Part shown: positions 1-10,884 of the stretch, in pieces
Layout: each line of letters begins with the position of its first letter
Position numbering within the stretch: position 1 is the stretch's first letter
NCBI RefSeq assembly: GCF_000022205.1
Contig: NC_012029.1
Span: 1,054,001 to 1,118,000 of the forward strand
DNA length: 64,000 nucleotides
DNA from: Halorubrum lacusprofundi ATCC 49239
GTDB taxonomy: Archaea; Halobacteriota; Halobacteria; Halobacteriales; Haloferacaceae
Direction: 5' to 3'
Program-made: the position numbers and the translations under genes
Notes under the pieces: generated by a model
What the model was told of the DNA's origin: nothing
Database searches by the model: none
What the model saw: the letters and a program-made list of their open reading frames with translations, nothing else

Positions 1-645
1 CTCCACGCCGGCGACGATCTCACCTGTTGGGTGATCGAGGCCGACGTGGAGCGCAAACAGGTAATCGACGCCGTCGAGGTGGCCGCTCTCGGCCATCGCC
101 TTGCCGCCCCCGGAAATCTCCTCTGCCGGCTGGAAGAGCACCTTGAGCGTTCCCTCGAACGCGCTCTGTTTGACCGCCTCTAGCGTCCCGAGTGCGATCG
201 CGAGGTGCGCGTCGTGGCCGCAGGCGTGCATGTACCCGTCGTGTTCCGAGCGGAACCCCTCCGCCTCCGGCCGGTGGTCGCGTTCCTCCGATTCGTGAAT
301 CGAGATCGCGTCGAGATCGACGCGCAGCCCGATACACGGCCCCTCGCCCTGTGAGAGCGTCGCGACGACGCCCGTGTGGCCACCCGCAGTGCGTTCGAGG
401 AGGTCGTCGCTGACCCCGGCCCGACGAGCGCGGTCGAGCCACGGCTGGATCTCGTCGTCGTCGGGGACGGCCATCCGCGCATCGGTCGCGAGCGCCTCGC
501 GACCGACGGCAATCTCGTCGACGCCGATTCGCTCCAGCTCCTCGACGACGCGGGCGGTCGTCTGAAACTCGCGCCACCCCGGCTCCGGGTGGCGGTGGAA
601 CGTCCGCCGGAGGTCGCTCAGTCTGGCTCGCGCGTCGTGGGACAT
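1..645 (-). CDS. M20-family amidohydrolase (AbgA/IAA-amino acid hydrolase-like), C-terminus cut by window edge
   Basis: The reading frame starts at an ATG (reverse strand, base 645) and stays open to the window edge, so only about 215 N-terminal residues are seen. The motif MHACGHDAH near residue 140 is the metal-binding signature of M20 carboxypeptidase/aminoacylase enzymes, and GLRVDLDAISIHE upstream and FQPAEE downstream also fit. The family hydrolyses N-acyl or N-aroyl amino acids, such as p-aminobenzoyl-glutamate or auxin conjugates, in the cytoplasm with two divalent metals. The substrate here cannot be told from sequence. Confidence 0.88.
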   Translation of the reverse strand, partial: MSHDARARLSDLRRTFHRHPEPGWREFQTTARVVEELERIGVDEIAVGREALATDARMAVPDDDEIQPWLDRARRAGVSDDLLERTAGGHTGVVATLSQGEGPCIGLRVDLDAISIHESEERDHRPEAEGFRSEHDGYMHACGHDAHLAIALGTLEAVKQSAFEGTLKVLFQPAEEISGGGKAMAESGHLDGVDYLFALHVGLDHPTGEIVAGVE

Positions 646-787
646 CTGTCAGAAGGGGAAGCAGTCAGGGCACTTAATCATGGTCGATGGCTCAACCGTC
701 TGAGAGCTGACGGCCCAGTTCGTACCGTCGGGGAGCTCGAATACAGGCGACGTCGACGTGGTCGTCCGCCGATCGGATTGGGTCTCG

Positions 788-1810
788 CTACTCCTCGTCT
801 GCGGCCGACACCTGCACCACCTGCTTGCCGATGTTGTCGCCGGAGAAGAGCCCGAGGAAGGCGTCGGGGGCGTTCTCCAACCCCTCCACGATCGTCTCGC
901 GGTGTTCGAGTTCCCCGCTCGCGACCCAGCGCCCGAGTCGCTCGCTCGCCTCGCCGAACCGGGTCGCGAAGTCGCCGACGAGCAGCCCTTGCACCCGCGC
1001 TCGCACCGGGATCAGCGCCGGGAGCTTCCGCGGCCCGGTCGGGACCTCCTCGTCGTTGTAGTGGGCGATCTGCCCGCAGACCGCGACCCGCGCGTCGAGA
1101 TTCAGCTGCGTGAACACGGCGTCGGTGATCGGGCCGCCGACGTTGTCGAAGTACACGTCCACACCGTCGGGCGCGGCTTCATCGAGCGCGGCGCGGTAGT
1201 CGTCGGTCGTCTTGTAGTTGATCGCGGCGTCGAAGCCGAGATCGTCGGTGAGCCACGCCGTCTTCTCGTCGCTGCCGGCGAAGCCGACCACGCGACAGCC
1301 GTTGCGCTTGGCGATCTGGCCGACGACGGACCCGACCGCGCCCGCAGCGCCGGAGACGACGACCGTGTCGCCGGGCGTGGGCTCGCCGACTTCCAATAGC
1401 CCGAAGTACGCGGTCCGTCCGGGCATGCCGAGGACGCCGAGGTACGCCTCCGGGTCGGCGACCGTCGGATCGACCGGTGCGACCGCGTCGGCGTCGAGGG
1501 TCGAGTAATCGGCCCACCGCCCCTCGCCGGTCACGAGGTCGCCCGCGTCGTAGGCGTCGCTCTCGCTCTCGATCACTTTGCCGACGATCCCCCCTTTGAG
1601 CGCGTCGCCAACGTCCCACGGCTCGGCGTACGACTCGGCGTCGCGCATCCGACCGCGCATGTACGGGTCGACCGAGAGGAATCGGGTGCGAACGAGGAGT
1701 TCGCCGGGGGCAGGGGAGGGTACGTCCGTCTCGTGCAGTTCGAAGCAGTCCATGTCGGGCTCGCCTTCGGGTCGCTCGGCGAGAAGCCACTCGCGGTTGG
1801 TGTTCGTCAC
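788..1810 (-). CDS. NADP-dependent MDR oxidoreductase (CurA/PTGR-like)
   Basis: The 340-residue protein has the zinc-free medium-chain reductase layout. The N-terminal part contains VDPYMRGRM, typical of the leukotriene B4 12-hydroxydehydrogenase / curcumin reductase branch. A Rossmann segment VVVSGAAGAVGSVVGQIAK lies around residues 150-170, and YFDNVGG lies near 220. Members reduce alpha,beta-unsaturated ketones or aldehydes with NADPH, commonly for detoxification. The length is normal for the family. It stands alone between the amidohydrolase and the CapA-like gene, with no evident operon. Confidence 0.9.
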   Translation of the reverse strand: MTNTNREWLLAERPEGEPDMDCFELHETDVPSPAPGELLVRTRFLSVDPYMRGRMRDAESYAEPWDVGDALKGGIVGKVIESESDAYDAGDLVTGEGRWADYSTLDADAVAPVDPTVADPEAYLGVLGMPGRTAYFGLLEVGEPTPGDTVVVSGAAGAVGSVVGQIAKRNGCRVVGFAGSDEKTAWLTDDLGFDAAINYKTTDDYRAALDEAAPDGVDVYFDNVGGPITDAVFTQLNLDARVAVCGQIAHYNDEEVPTGPRKLPALIPVRARVQGLLVGDFATRFGEASERLGRWVASGELEHRETIVEGLENAPDAFLGLFSGDNIGKQVVQVSAADEE

Positions 1811-1889
1811 GGTTGATGTTGGGGCATGAGAGTCAATAGGGTTTGGACGCCAGCAGCCGTCGTGGGGTTCGGAAGCGGTCGCCGTCGGC

Positions 1890-3062
1890 TCAGTCCTCGC
1901 CCAGCGGGAACGCCAACCGGGCGTCCCTCCGCTCGACCTCGGTCCCGAACGCCTCAGACCGCTCTACGAGGGTGTCGCGCACCCACTCGGCGATATTGTC
2001 GTCCGCCAGCGTCGCCGCCTCGTCGACGATCGCGGTCGGCTCGACGACCAGCTCGTCGAGGTCGCCGTCGCGCACGACCAGCTCGAAGAGGGCGCTCCGC
2101 TTGTTGTGGACGCCCTCCCGATCGATGTAGTCGACGTAGTCGTCGACGAAGTCTCCCGCGTCGTAGATGATCGGGCGCCCTCGGTACACCTCGACCCCTT
2201 GGAGGACGTGCGCGCTGTGGCCGTGGACCACGTCGACACCCTGATCGACGAGCCACCGGCCGAACCGCTCGTGGACCGCTCGGGGTTCGGTCTCCCAGTT
2301 CGGTCCCCAGTGGAGCGAGGCGACGACGAGATCGGGGTCGTGTGTCTCCGCGCGGTCGAGAATCTCCTCGACGAGCGAGCGCGTCGGGGACACGGCGGGA
2401 TCGAGCGTCGCGAAGGCGGTTCCCGGCTCCGACGCTCCCGCCGCGAACTCCTCGGACTGGTCGGTGAGGCCGAACGCCGCGACGGTCAGGTCGTCCGCCT
2501 CGAACACCGCGGGTTCGAGCGCCGACTCCCGGTTAGTGCCGGCGCCGGCGTGTGCGATTCCCGCGTCGGTCAGGTGCGAGGCGGTGTCGCGCAGCGCGGG
2601 CTCGCGGTAGTCGAGAACGTGATTGTTCGCGAGCGAGACGAACGAGGCACCTGCGGCTTCGAGGGCCGGCACCGCGAAGGCGGGAGCCGCTCGGAAGTAG
2701 TACCCCTTGTTCGGCCAGCGCGTCCCGCGATCGGAGACGCAACACTCCAAGTTCCCGACCAGTCCGTCGAGTTCCTGAAGCCGCGAGAGCGTCGATCCCC
2801 AGACGTTTTCAGGATTGTCGTCGTCGACCCACCGCTCGTTGACGCTCCGGCCGAGCATCAGGTCGCCGACGAACCCGATCCGGGTCACGTCGCCTTCGGT
2901 GGTGTCCTCGTCGCTCGCGTCAGCGTCGTCGTCGCCCGTGGCGGAGGCGTTGCCGGTCGCTCTGCGACGTTCGTCGTCCGCAGTCGGCGGCGTAGCGGCG
3001 CACCCGGCGAGTCCCACGAGTCCGGCGACGCCCGATGCCAGCAGAGTCCGGCGTGTTCGCAT
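1890..3062 (-). CDS. CapA-family lipoprotein (PGA capsule synthesis-like metallophosphatase fold)
   Basis: The N-terminus MRTRRTLLASGVAGLVGLAG followed by Cys is a twin-arginine signal with a lipobox, so the protein is probably exported folded and lipid anchored. An acidic linker follows. The CapA domain shows GFVGDLMLGRSVNERW near residue 65, LANNHVLDY near 145, HWGPNWE near 255, and GHSAHVLQGVE near 280. CapA proteins are linked to poly-gamma-glutamate handling in bacteria, but in haloarchaea the substrate is unknown. Nothing nearby (no CapBC) supports capsule synthesis, so a general cell-surface hydrolase role is equally possible. Confidence 0.88.
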   Translation of the reverse strand: MRTRRTLLASGVAGLVGLAGCAATPPTADDERRRATGNASATGDDDADASDEDTTEGDVTRIGFVGDLMLGRSVNERWVDDDNPENVWGSTLSRLQELDGLVGNLECCVSDRGTRWPNKGYYFRAAPAFAVPALEAAGASFVSLANNHVLDYREPALRDTASHLTDAGIAHAGAGTNRESALEPAVFEADDLTVAAFGLTDQSEEFAAGASEPGTAFATLDPAVSPTRSLVEEILDRAETHDPDLVVASLHWGPNWETEPRAVHERFGRWLVDQGVDVVHGHSAHVLQGVEVYRGRPIIYDAGDFVDDYVDYIDREGVHNKRSALFELVVRDGDLDELVVEPTAIVDEAATLADDNIAEWVRDTLVERSEAFGTEVERRDARLAFPLGED

Positions 3063-3146
3063 CGGCCGATAGTTCGCTGAGCGGCGATTTGAAGGCTGCG
3101 GCCGAGCGCGAAGCCGGGTTACTGTCCCAACCGGTTGTCGTGTCGC

Positions 3147-3488
3147 CTACTCGCCGACACTGTTGAGTGCGCTGTTCAACTCGAAGAGTTCTCGAACGAC
3201 ATCGCTATCAGCGACGCGGTAGCGACGCGGTGACGTGTTCGGAATCTCCTCGATGAGTTCGGCTTCCAGTAGCAGATCGGCGTAGTTACCGACGGTCTGT
3301 CGCGTGACTCCCGCGTGCTCGGCGAATTCGGTCTTGGTGAACTCTCGATTCGGAGAGAGAGCTAAAAGTGCATCGACGAGAATCGGAACGGCGTCATGCT
3401 GCGTGAAATGGAACCATCCACTTGGATACTCTCTGCGGAGCTCCTTCTTTTGTTTTCGATTGTCTTCCTGGCGCTCGATACTACTCAT
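3147..3488 (-). CDS. Small winged-helix DNA-binding protein
   Basis: The chosen start gives MSSIERQEDN and a 113-residue protein. The upstream extension of 18 residues looks non-native and is left out. The segment EFTKTEFAEHAGVTRQTVGNY is a clear helix-turn-helix, followed by a wing-like LIEEIPNTSPRRYRVADS. This is typical of small haloarchaeal winged-helix regulators of unknown target. It stands alone, so its regulon is not predictable. Confidence 0.72.
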   Translation of the reverse strand: MSSIERQEDNRKQKKELRREYPSGWFHFTQHDAVPILVDALLALSPNREFTKTEFAEHAGVTRQTVGNYADLLLEAELIEEIPNTSPRRYRVADSDVVRELFELNSALNSVGE

Positions 3489-3674
3489 ACTCAGCAGAAA
3501 TGGTGTGGTCGAATAAGCGCTTCCACAGGTAACAGCAAGCAACGTCCTCTATGGAGGGGAGACAATCACGAGTGGGGGTAGCGCGAATCGACACGGGTCT
3601 GTCCAATTTTCCTACTCATCACACAGGCAACCGGTGTCGAAACATGCTCTCTCACCCGGAACGGCCCCGGTCCG

Positions 3675-4619
<945 letters not shown>

Positions 4620-4679
4620 CTTCGTACGGCGACAAGCGGGGCGGCGGTAATGAAGGGTGGGATCAGGCGGCGGGCGGGA

Positions 4680-7600
4680 TCAGGCGGCGACGGGCGTCAT
4701 CGTCGCGGCCGACTCGGTCGCGACCAGTGTCATCGCGCCGTCGACCGCGTTGGTGGTGTTGCCGTCGTCGCTGCCGTCGCTTCCGTCGGACCCGTCACTG
4801 CCCTTGTCGCTCTGCTCGACCGAACAGTCCGGGTCGCCGCTCGGGCAGTCGATGACCTCCTCGGTGAGGTCGACCGTCGCCGCCGCGTCGTCCGCGCCGA
4901 CGACCTGCCCCTCGGTCACCTCGACCTGCCCGACGCGCTGTGTCGTGGTGAGGTCGTCGTCGGTGGTCGCCTCTGTGGTGACGTTGTAGGGGCCAGTGGC
5001 GCGGACGCTCGTGTTCGTGTAGCCGTTCTCGGGACCGAACTCGTCGTAGCCCGTCGTCGAGTACGGGACCGTGAGCTCGAAGTTCCCGTTCTCGTCGGCC
5101 TCGGCGTACTGGGTGTACTCGAAGGTCTGTCCCGTGGACTTCTCCAGCTCCACGGTCGCTTCGACCTCTTGGCCGGGCGCCGCGCCCGAGCCTTCGATCG
5201 TCGCGCCGGGAACGCGTTCGAACGTCTTCACGAAGTCGTCTTGGAACGCCTGCAGGGTCGACTCGCCGAGGACGCTCTGCACGTCGACGCCGAGCTGCTG
5301 CAGGATCTGCACCTGTCTCGCCGAGGGCGACTGCCCTGCCGCCTGCGATGTGTGGACGAGCCGGTGGTGTTCGAGGGCTTCGACGCGCTCCGAGGGGAGG
5401 TCGCCGACGCCGCCGAGCTGCGCGCTGCCGTCTTCCTCGACGTACGCGCGGGCGGCCGAGACGTTGTCGAACTGTCGGATCGTCGCTCCCGGATCGCTCG
5501 GGAGGGTGTTAATCTCGATCTGCTCGCCGCTCCCGGTCTGGGCGCTCTGCGTCTCCCAGTCGACGACGACCGGTGCGGGGTCGACCGCGCTGCCGTAGTG
5601 CTCGTACAGCCGAATCATCTGGCTCTCGTGGTAGCGCTGCGTGTTCACCTGCATCACCGTCTGGAACCCGCCCTGCTCGGTCTGCTGATAGAGGACGCGG
5701 TTGAAGTCGTCGCGCGTCTCGTTGCCCGAGTAGAACGTGACGGGCGCGCCGAACTTGGAGTTCGGCGAGGCCATCTGCGAGTCCACCATCACGTAGCGGG
5801 TGTTCTCGCCCTCCGTGCTCTGGCTCGCGAGCACCTCGCGGGACGCCTCTTCGCTCGGTGCCAGGAGGTAGTCAGCCGCTTCGCCCGCGTTCTGCTGGAA
5901 CGGGTTCGCGTTCGGGATGCGCTCGGCGCGCGTGGTGATCCAGTGGCCGTAGTCCCACCACGACTGCACGCCGTACGCGCCCTCCGGGTACTCGAAGTCG
6001 CCGTCGGCGGGGCGCTCGTAGGTGCCGTACAGCTCCATGGGGTTGTCGGCGCCTTCGAGCTCGCCCGGCGTGGGCGTCTCGTCGTTCATCCACTGGAGGC
6101 TCCCGTCCCACTGCGTGACGCTGCCGGGGCCGGTGTTCGCGCCCGCGGCCCACACCGGCGTCGCCATCGCGACGAGCGGGACGAGGACGATGACGACGAG
6201 GACGAGCGCGCCCATCGCCTGCCACCCCTCGACGTCGCGAACGCCCGAGAGCGAGCGCAGGCGGAGGAAGTCGACGGCCAGCTGCACGAAGTAGGCCGCG
6301 CCGACCGCGACGATCACCGCGAGGTAGTAGTTGAAGCGAACTTGGGTGAACGCGGCGCTCCCGATGAACGCCGCCCACACGACGAAGTACAGCTCCTCGG
6401 CGTCGTACTCGACGAGGAACGTCGCGCCGACGAGCAAGGCGGCCGCGATGAGGAGTCCGATCACCTGCCAGCTCACGCCGACGACGCCGCCGATGGCGTC
6501 GTAGAGCTGGGGGACCGCGTAGACGGAGCCGACCACGGCGAGTGCGGCCGGGATGTAGAGCGTGTGGTTCGCGTCGTCGGAACGGTAGAGGGGACGCGCG
6601 AGGATGTAGAGAACAGCGGCGAGCGCGAGGAAGAACGCGAGGCCGTACTGGCCGAGGACGAAGTCGGCGAGGGAGGCGTCCTGGAGGGGCGGCTGGGCCT
6701 CACCGATGGTGCGAGCGCCGGCGCTGGCCGAGAAGCCGACGGTGTTGAGGAGGCTGCCGGTGAGCGTCGACCACAGCGAGGGGATCGCGAGCCAGACGAC
6801 GCCCGCGGACGCGAGAATGAGGCCGCCGACCGCGGGCGGGTAGGTGGCTGCGTCGAGGTCGCGCGACTCCCACTGGCGGGCGAGCCACGCGAGGAAGACC
6901 GCGCCGAGCGCGACGCCGAGCGGGGAGACGATCTGGAGGAACGAGTACTCGCTCACAGCGAACCGGAACGTGTCGAGCGGGACGATCTGCATCAGTCCGG
7001 CGACGACCATCGACACCGCGCCCGCGAAGGCGATGGGCTCCGGGCTCTTCCCGTGGGACACGTCGCTGGTGATCTTGATCGCGAGGAAGACTCCGGTGAA
7101 CCCGACCATGAGGGCTCCCGGCTGCCACGTCCACATGTAGAGACCGAGCGCGACGCCCGCGGCGGCCGCGTACGCGGCGGGACGCTTGAGTGCGGCCCAG
7201 TCGCGGTCGACGACGAGCTCCCAGACGGGTGCCTCGCGCTCGGCGACCGCGACGGCGACGAGGAACGCGAGGATGGCGAGACTCTGGAAGAGCACTTCGG
7301 CCGCACTGTGGTCCGGGAAGCCGACGAGACTGTAGCTGAAGAAGGTCCCCGGCAGGAGCGCGAGCACGACGACCGCGGCGAGCGCCGCGAAGCGATCGAC
7401 GAACCGACGTGCGATGAAGTACGTCGGGATCGCAACGAGCATCCCCGCGATGGGGGCCATGATGAGCATGACCTCCTCGGCGCTGCCCATGATCGGGCGA
7501 GCGATCCAGATGCCGACCGCCATGATGTGGTCCCAGAGTGTGCCGAACTGGCCGGCCTGGTTCCCGAGCGGGAACCCGGTCCAGACGTCGAAGGGCATCC

Positions 7601-7826
7601 GATTCGGGTAGTTCTCCATGATGTACATCGTTTCGCGGAAGTGGTACCACGGGTCGTTGCCGCGGAAGTACACCTCGCCGTTCTGGACGAAGTTCCCGTA
7701 CGACTGGAGGCGGGTCCAGAGCATGAAGGCCAGTACGCCGAGAAGAACCGGGACGTGGTACCACCGTGCGAGGAGGTCGGCGGAGGACCGATCCGACGCC
7801 GCCGGTGGATCGCTCGAGTCGCTCAT
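4680..7826 (-). CDS. aglB: Dolichyl-phosphooligosaccharide-protein glycotransferase AglB (STT3)
   Basis: The catalytic subunit of archaeal N-glycosylation moves the lipid-linked glycan to Asn in N-X-S/T on the outer membrane face. The start MSDSSDPP was chosen because 46 extra upstream residues are not STT3-like. The first outer loop carries GNDPWYHFRETMY near residue 55 (metal-binding acidic motif). About a dozen membrane helices follow, and the catalytic WWDYGHWITTRAERIPNAN lies near residue 622 in the soluble domain. Length (1048 aa) is normal for haloarchaea. The C-terminal tail is a low-complexity Gly-Ser-Asp stretch. It is divergent from an AglG-like glycosyltransferase, which fits an agl locus. 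Confidence 0.96.
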   Translation of the reverse strand: MSDSSDPPAASDRSSADLLARWYHVPVLLGVLAFMLWTRLQSYGNFVQNGEVYFRGNDPWYHFRETMYIMENYPNRMPFDVWTGFPLGNQAGQFGTLWDHIMAVGIWIARPIMGSAEEVMLIMAPIAGMLVAIPTYFIARRFVDRFAALAAVVVLALLPGTFFSYSLVGFPDHSAAEVLFQSLAILAFLVAVAVAEREAPVWELVVDRDWAALKRPAAYAAAAGVALGLYMWTWQPGALMVGFTGVFLAIKITSDVSHGKSPEPIAFAGAVSMVVAGLMQIVPLDTFRFAVSEYSFLQIVSPLGVALGAVFLAWLARQWESRDLDAATYPPAVGGLILASAGVVWLAIPSLWSTLTGSLLNTVGFSASAGARTIGEAQPPLQDASLADFVLGQYGLAFFLALAAVLYILARPLYRSDDANHTLYIPAALAVVGSVYAVPQLYDAIGGVVGVSWQVIGLLIAAALLVGATFLVEYDAEELYFVVWAAFIGSAAFTQVRFNYYLAVIVAVGAAYFVQLAVDFLRLRSLSGVRDVEGWQAMGALVLVVIVLVPLVAMATPVWAAGANTGPGSVTQWDGSLQWMNDETPTPGELEGADNPMELYGTYERPADGDFEYPEGAYGVQSWWDYGHWITTRAERIPNANPFQQNAGEAADYLLAPSEEASREVLASQSTEGENTRYVMVDSQMASPNSKFGAPVTFYSGNETRDDFNRVLYQQTEQGGFQTVMQVNTQRYHESQMIRLYEHYGSAVDPAPVVVDWETQSAQTGSGEQIEINTLPSDPGATIRQFDNVSAARAYVEEDGSAQLGGVGDLPSERVEALEHHRLVHTSQAAGQSPSARQVQILQQLGVDVQSVLGESTLQAFQDDFVKTFERVPGATIEGSGAAPGQEVEATVELEKSTGQTFEYTQYAEADENGNFELTVPYSTTGYDEFGPENGYTNTSVRATGPYNVTTEATTDDDLTTTQRVGQVEVTEGQVVGADDAAATVDLTEEVIDCPSGDPDCSVEQSDKGSDGSDGSDGSDDGNTTNAVDGAMTLVATESAATMTPVAA

Positions 7827-7923
7827 TACGTGAAGACGACTGTCAAAACGCGCATAAGGCTTGTGATAAAGCGAGCGACCGGAGGCGGAAGGTCTAAGCG
7901 CTCCGGTCGGGGAGTATGCCTCC

Positions 7924-8847
7924 GTGAAGGTCTCGGTCGTCGTCTGTACGTACACGCTCGACATGTACGAGCACTTCCGCGAGGCCGCCGACAGCGTCCT
8001 CGCGCAGACGCACGACGACGTCGAGCTCGTCGTGGTCGTCGACGGAACGCCCGAGGTGTACGAGCAGGTCGTCGACGACTACGGCGACCGCGAGGACGTG
8101 GTCATCGAGTGCAACGACGAGAACGTGGGGTTGTTGGAGAGTCGGAACCGGGGTGCAGCAATCGCGTCCGGTGACGTGGTCGCGTTTATCGACGACGACG
8201 CGATCGCCGACGAGGCGTGGGTCGAGCGGCTGGTCCGCGCCTATGAAGAGGAGGACGCGATCGCGGCCGGCGGGAAGATGACGCCCGCGTGGGTCGCCGG
8301 CAAGCCGTCGTTTCTCCCCGAGGAGTTCTACTGGCTGATCGGCGTGACGCATCGCGGATTCGCCGACGGGCCAGGCGAGGTGCGGAACACGTTCGGATCG
8401 AACATCTCGTTCCGGGCGGACGTGTTCGAGGTGTTGGGCGGGTTCGACGTCGATATCGGCGGGCGGAAGGGCGACAAGAACCTGCAGGGTGGAGAGACAG
8501 AGCTGTGTGCGCGGATGCGAGAGGAGTACGGAGGGGGAGTGTGGTACGATCCCGAGGCAGAGGTGGCACACAAGGTGTTCGAGTACCGGACGGAGTTCCG
8601 GTGGCTGGTGGATCGGGCATTCTGGCAGGGGTACTCGAAGCGGGCGATGGAGTCGTTCGTTGAGGATGAGGGTGGTGAAGAGGGGGCGTTTCTTAAATAC
8701 ATTCTCACGAATACAACCCCTCGGCGAGTAAAACGCCTCGTGTCGAGAGAGCCGCTCACGGAGATCAAACTGTTCGTTATGGTCTACCTGCTTACTGGTT
8801 TGGTCGGGTTCGGATATCTCTACGGTACACTCACTTACTCAGCATAA
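7924..8847 (+). CDS. GT2 glycosyltransferase, AglG/AglI-like
   Basis: The start is GTG; the nearby ATG at 7916 is out of frame. The 307-residue protein has a GT-A fold: VSVVVCTYTLDMYE at the N-terminus, VVVVDGTPE near 37, and the DXD-like FIDDDAIAD near residue 90. FGSNISFRADVFEVLGGFD and GGETELCARMREE follow. A hydrophobic C-terminal segment near 275-305 suggests membrane association. This resembles Haloferax AglG-type enzymes that add a hexuronic acid or hexose to dolichyl-phosphate glycans. It is divergent from aglB across 97 bp and overlaps the next convergent gene by 13 bp. The sugar donor is unknown. Confidence 0.88.
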   Translation: MKVSVVVCTYTLDMYEHFREAADSVLAQTHDDVELVVVVDGTPEVYEQVVDDYGDREDVVIECNDENVGLLESRNRGAAIASGDVVAFIDDDAIADEAWVERLVRAYEEEDAIAAGGKMTPAWVAGKPSFLPEEFYWLIGVTHRGFADGPGEVRNTFGSNISFRADVFEVLGGFDVDIGGRKGDKNLQGGETELCARMREEYGGGVWYDPEAEVAHKVFEYRTEFRWLVDRAFWQGYSKRAMESFVEDEGGEEGAFLKYILTNTTPRRVKRLVSREPLTEIKLFVMVYLLTGLVGFGYLYGTLTYSA

Positions 8848-9788
8848 CCGAGCATACGAAGACGTTCGTTTGTGGCTTCATCAATCTCCTGTCCTTCAAT
8901 TTCAGGTGGCTCTGCGACGATTTCTTTCCGATCACCGTTGGTGTGTGTAAGCCACGGAACTTCCGTGAGTGGTGGGATCAGAATACCGAGAGGGTGACCG
9001 TACACGCGAATTGGGAACGGCCACGCCCGTTCACCCATTGCGTTTCCGTGGTCCGACGTTACGGCCGTGAGACCGGGGAGCTCGTTGAGGAGTTGGTTTA
9101 CAGCCGGCCATGCGAATTCGAGGTTCGAACGGTAGGCACCCCACACCTCTTCCTGGGTTACTTCTCCGGCGTCGAGCATCTCGAAGGGGGTCCGGTGGCG
9201 TGTGGTCGCGTCAGTGTCGCCGAGTGCCTGCTCACGGATAGCAAATGTATCTCGCTGGCCCAGAGTAACGTCGCCAACGAATGGAGTATGTGGCTGGAGA
9301 AAATGGATTATGATACGCTTGTTTGGGTAGTTTTCAGCTATTTCCATAGCTCGATTGGCCATTGTAGCCGGATGAATTGTCTGGAGGTCGTCATCCCAGC
9401 CATCTTTCCAGACTGACTCGACAGCGTGAAAGGTTTTATCCGGGAGGTTCGTGTTCACATACGGATTTCCAGTGACATAGACAATATCATCAAATTGCTC
9501 ATCATCAAAATTTTCTGATAGAAATCCTGGCGTTCCCGACTCCACACTCTGTCGTTTCTCCAACATTCCTGGAAGTGAGTTTTCCTCAAATAATTCCGCA
9601 AATAGGTCGTATCGGCATGCGTCCAAAATGATCAAATTATCCCAATCTTCCTCGGTGATCGGATCAGATACAGGCCGTCCTATTCCGGTGAAATACCTAC
9701 TTACGACGTGCGTCAGGAACCGTTTCCGCCACCATGTTCGATCAAGGCCATGATGTCGTATCTCAGACAGAGCGTAAGGAAGGTTCAT
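8835..9788 (-). CDS. AlkP-superfamily (sulfatase/phosphatase fold) protein, short form
   Basis: I chose MNLPYALSEIRHHG as the start because a TATA-like element sits immediately before the longer start at 9812. The 317-residue protein shows NLIILDACRYDLFAELF near residue 52 and VTSDHGNAMGERAW near 260, both metal-binding signatures of the alkaline phosphatase superfamily. It lacks the C-terminal domain of full sulfatases. It shares architecture and ending (RLRMLGYAE) with the gene at 13370. The family can act as phosphatase, sulfatase or phospho-group transferase; in a glycan locus it may trim or decorate sugars. The gene is noticeably more AT-rich than its neighbours, suggesting recent transfer. 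Confidence 0.82.
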   Translation of the reverse strand: MNLPYALSEIRHHGLDRTWWRKRFLTHVVSRYFTGIGRPVSDPITEEDWDNLIILDACRYDLFAELFEENSLPGMLEKRQSVESGTPGFLSENFDDEQFDDIVYVTGNPYVNTNLPDKTFHAVESVWKDGWDDDLQTIHPATMANRAMEIAENYPNKRIIIHFLQPHTPFVGDVTLGQRDTFAIREQALGDTDATTRHRTPFEMLDAGEVTQEEVWGAYRSNLEFAWPAVNQLLNELPGLTAVTSDHGNAMGERAWPFPIRVYGHPLGILIPPLTEVPWLTHTNGDRKEIVAEPPEIEGQEIDEATNERLRMLGYAE

Positions 9789-9863
9789 ATTCGTATATCC
9801 GCCGGAGACCATTTAATATGTTATCAACGGAGCGTTCTTATTGGTGGAAGAAGTCATTCAGAT

Positions 9864-10862
9864 GTGACTCAGGCGAACCCCAAAGTTCGGTGGTTTACTC
9901 CAGATAAACCGGACAACATCAGTGTTGGGAGAGAACGAATTGCCTCCCATCTCCGACAAAACGAGGGGTTCCACGTTGATGTTGTGGGAACTACACTCCC
10001 AACTGTCCGAACAGCGATCAGAGAACGTGACCGATACGACGTGATCCTTGGAACCACTCGTGCAGGGGCGATTGCCGGGACACTGATCGGACGCGTAACC
10101 GGAAAGCCCGTGATTGTTGACCACGTAGATCCCATTCGACAGTTCCGTGAAAACAACTCTCCGTTCTTTTCGATCCCAGTTCGAATAGCCGAAAATATCT
10201 CATTCGCGCTAGCCGAGTTGGTACTGTACGTGTACGAGGAAGAGTACGATCGGGTTTCTCGCTACGCTAGCCAGCATATGAAAACCGAACTCGGTGTTGA
10301 TTATCGTCGGTTTGCTAGTCCCAATTCAGAGATCATTGATTCTGTTCAGGATCAGTTAGCTGAATACGAGCTTCGTGAATATGTAGCAATCTACGTCGGC
10401 GGGCTTGAACCCATATATCACATCAGAGAGTTACTGATGGCGATGTCGTATCTTCCTGACTGGTCGTTGATTGTTCTCGGAGAGGGCAGTCTCAGAGGAA
10501 TGCTTGAAGAGGTGGATGCCGACCAAGAGAACATTCACTATTTAGGACTCGTTCCACACGAGACCATCCCTGGGTATCTCAATGTGGCTGATGTCGGCGT
10601 TTCATTGGTTGATGACCCTCATACACTCAAGATATTAGAGTACGGTGCTGCGGGACTATCGGTCGTTCAAGCTAGTGGACTAGCGGAAGAGAGATTCCGG
10701 GAACGGGTGGAATATGCCGATTCCGATCCAAGATCTATAGCGGATGCTATCAGGCGTGCCGGAGAGCGTGAAAACGTTGAACAACTCCAGTCGTTCATAT
10801 CTGAATTTGATTGGAAGCAGATCGCTGGAGATTATGTGGATGCGCTCAAAAGCATAAAATAG
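9864..10862 (+). CDS. GT4-type glycosyltransferase
   Basis: The protein begins VTQANPKVRWFTPDKPDNIS and continues SVGRERIASHLRQ. I chose the GTG at 9864 because a TATA-like CTTATT lies about 27 bp before it and the upstream frame would overlap the divergent gene. The 332-residue GT-B protein has an N-terminal acceptor domain and a C-terminal donor domain with YVGGLEPIYHIRELLMAM (near 200), VLGEGSLRGMLEE, and KILEYGAAGLSVV (near 285), where E and GAAG fit the nucleotide-sugar site. AT-rich like its neighbours at 8.8-12.2 kb. Linkage and donor are unknown. Confidence 0.86.
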   Translation: MTQANPKVRWFTPDKPDNISVGRERIASHLRQNEGFHVDVVGTTLPTVRTAIRERDRYDVILGTTRAGAIAGTLIGRVTGKPVIVDHVDPIRQFRENNSPFFSIPVRIAENISFALAELVLYVYEEEYDRVSRYASQHMKTELGVDYRRFASPNSEIIDSVQDQLAEYELREYVAIYVGGLEPIYHIRELLMAMSYLPDWSLIVLGEGSLRGMLEEVDADQENIHYLGLVPHETIPGYLNVADVGVSLVDDPHTLKILEYGAAGLSVVQASGLAEERFRERVEYADSDPRSIADAIRRAGERENVEQLQSFISEFDWKQIAGDYVDALKSIK

Positions 10863-10884
10863 GTCGCTAGCAACACGTGTATAT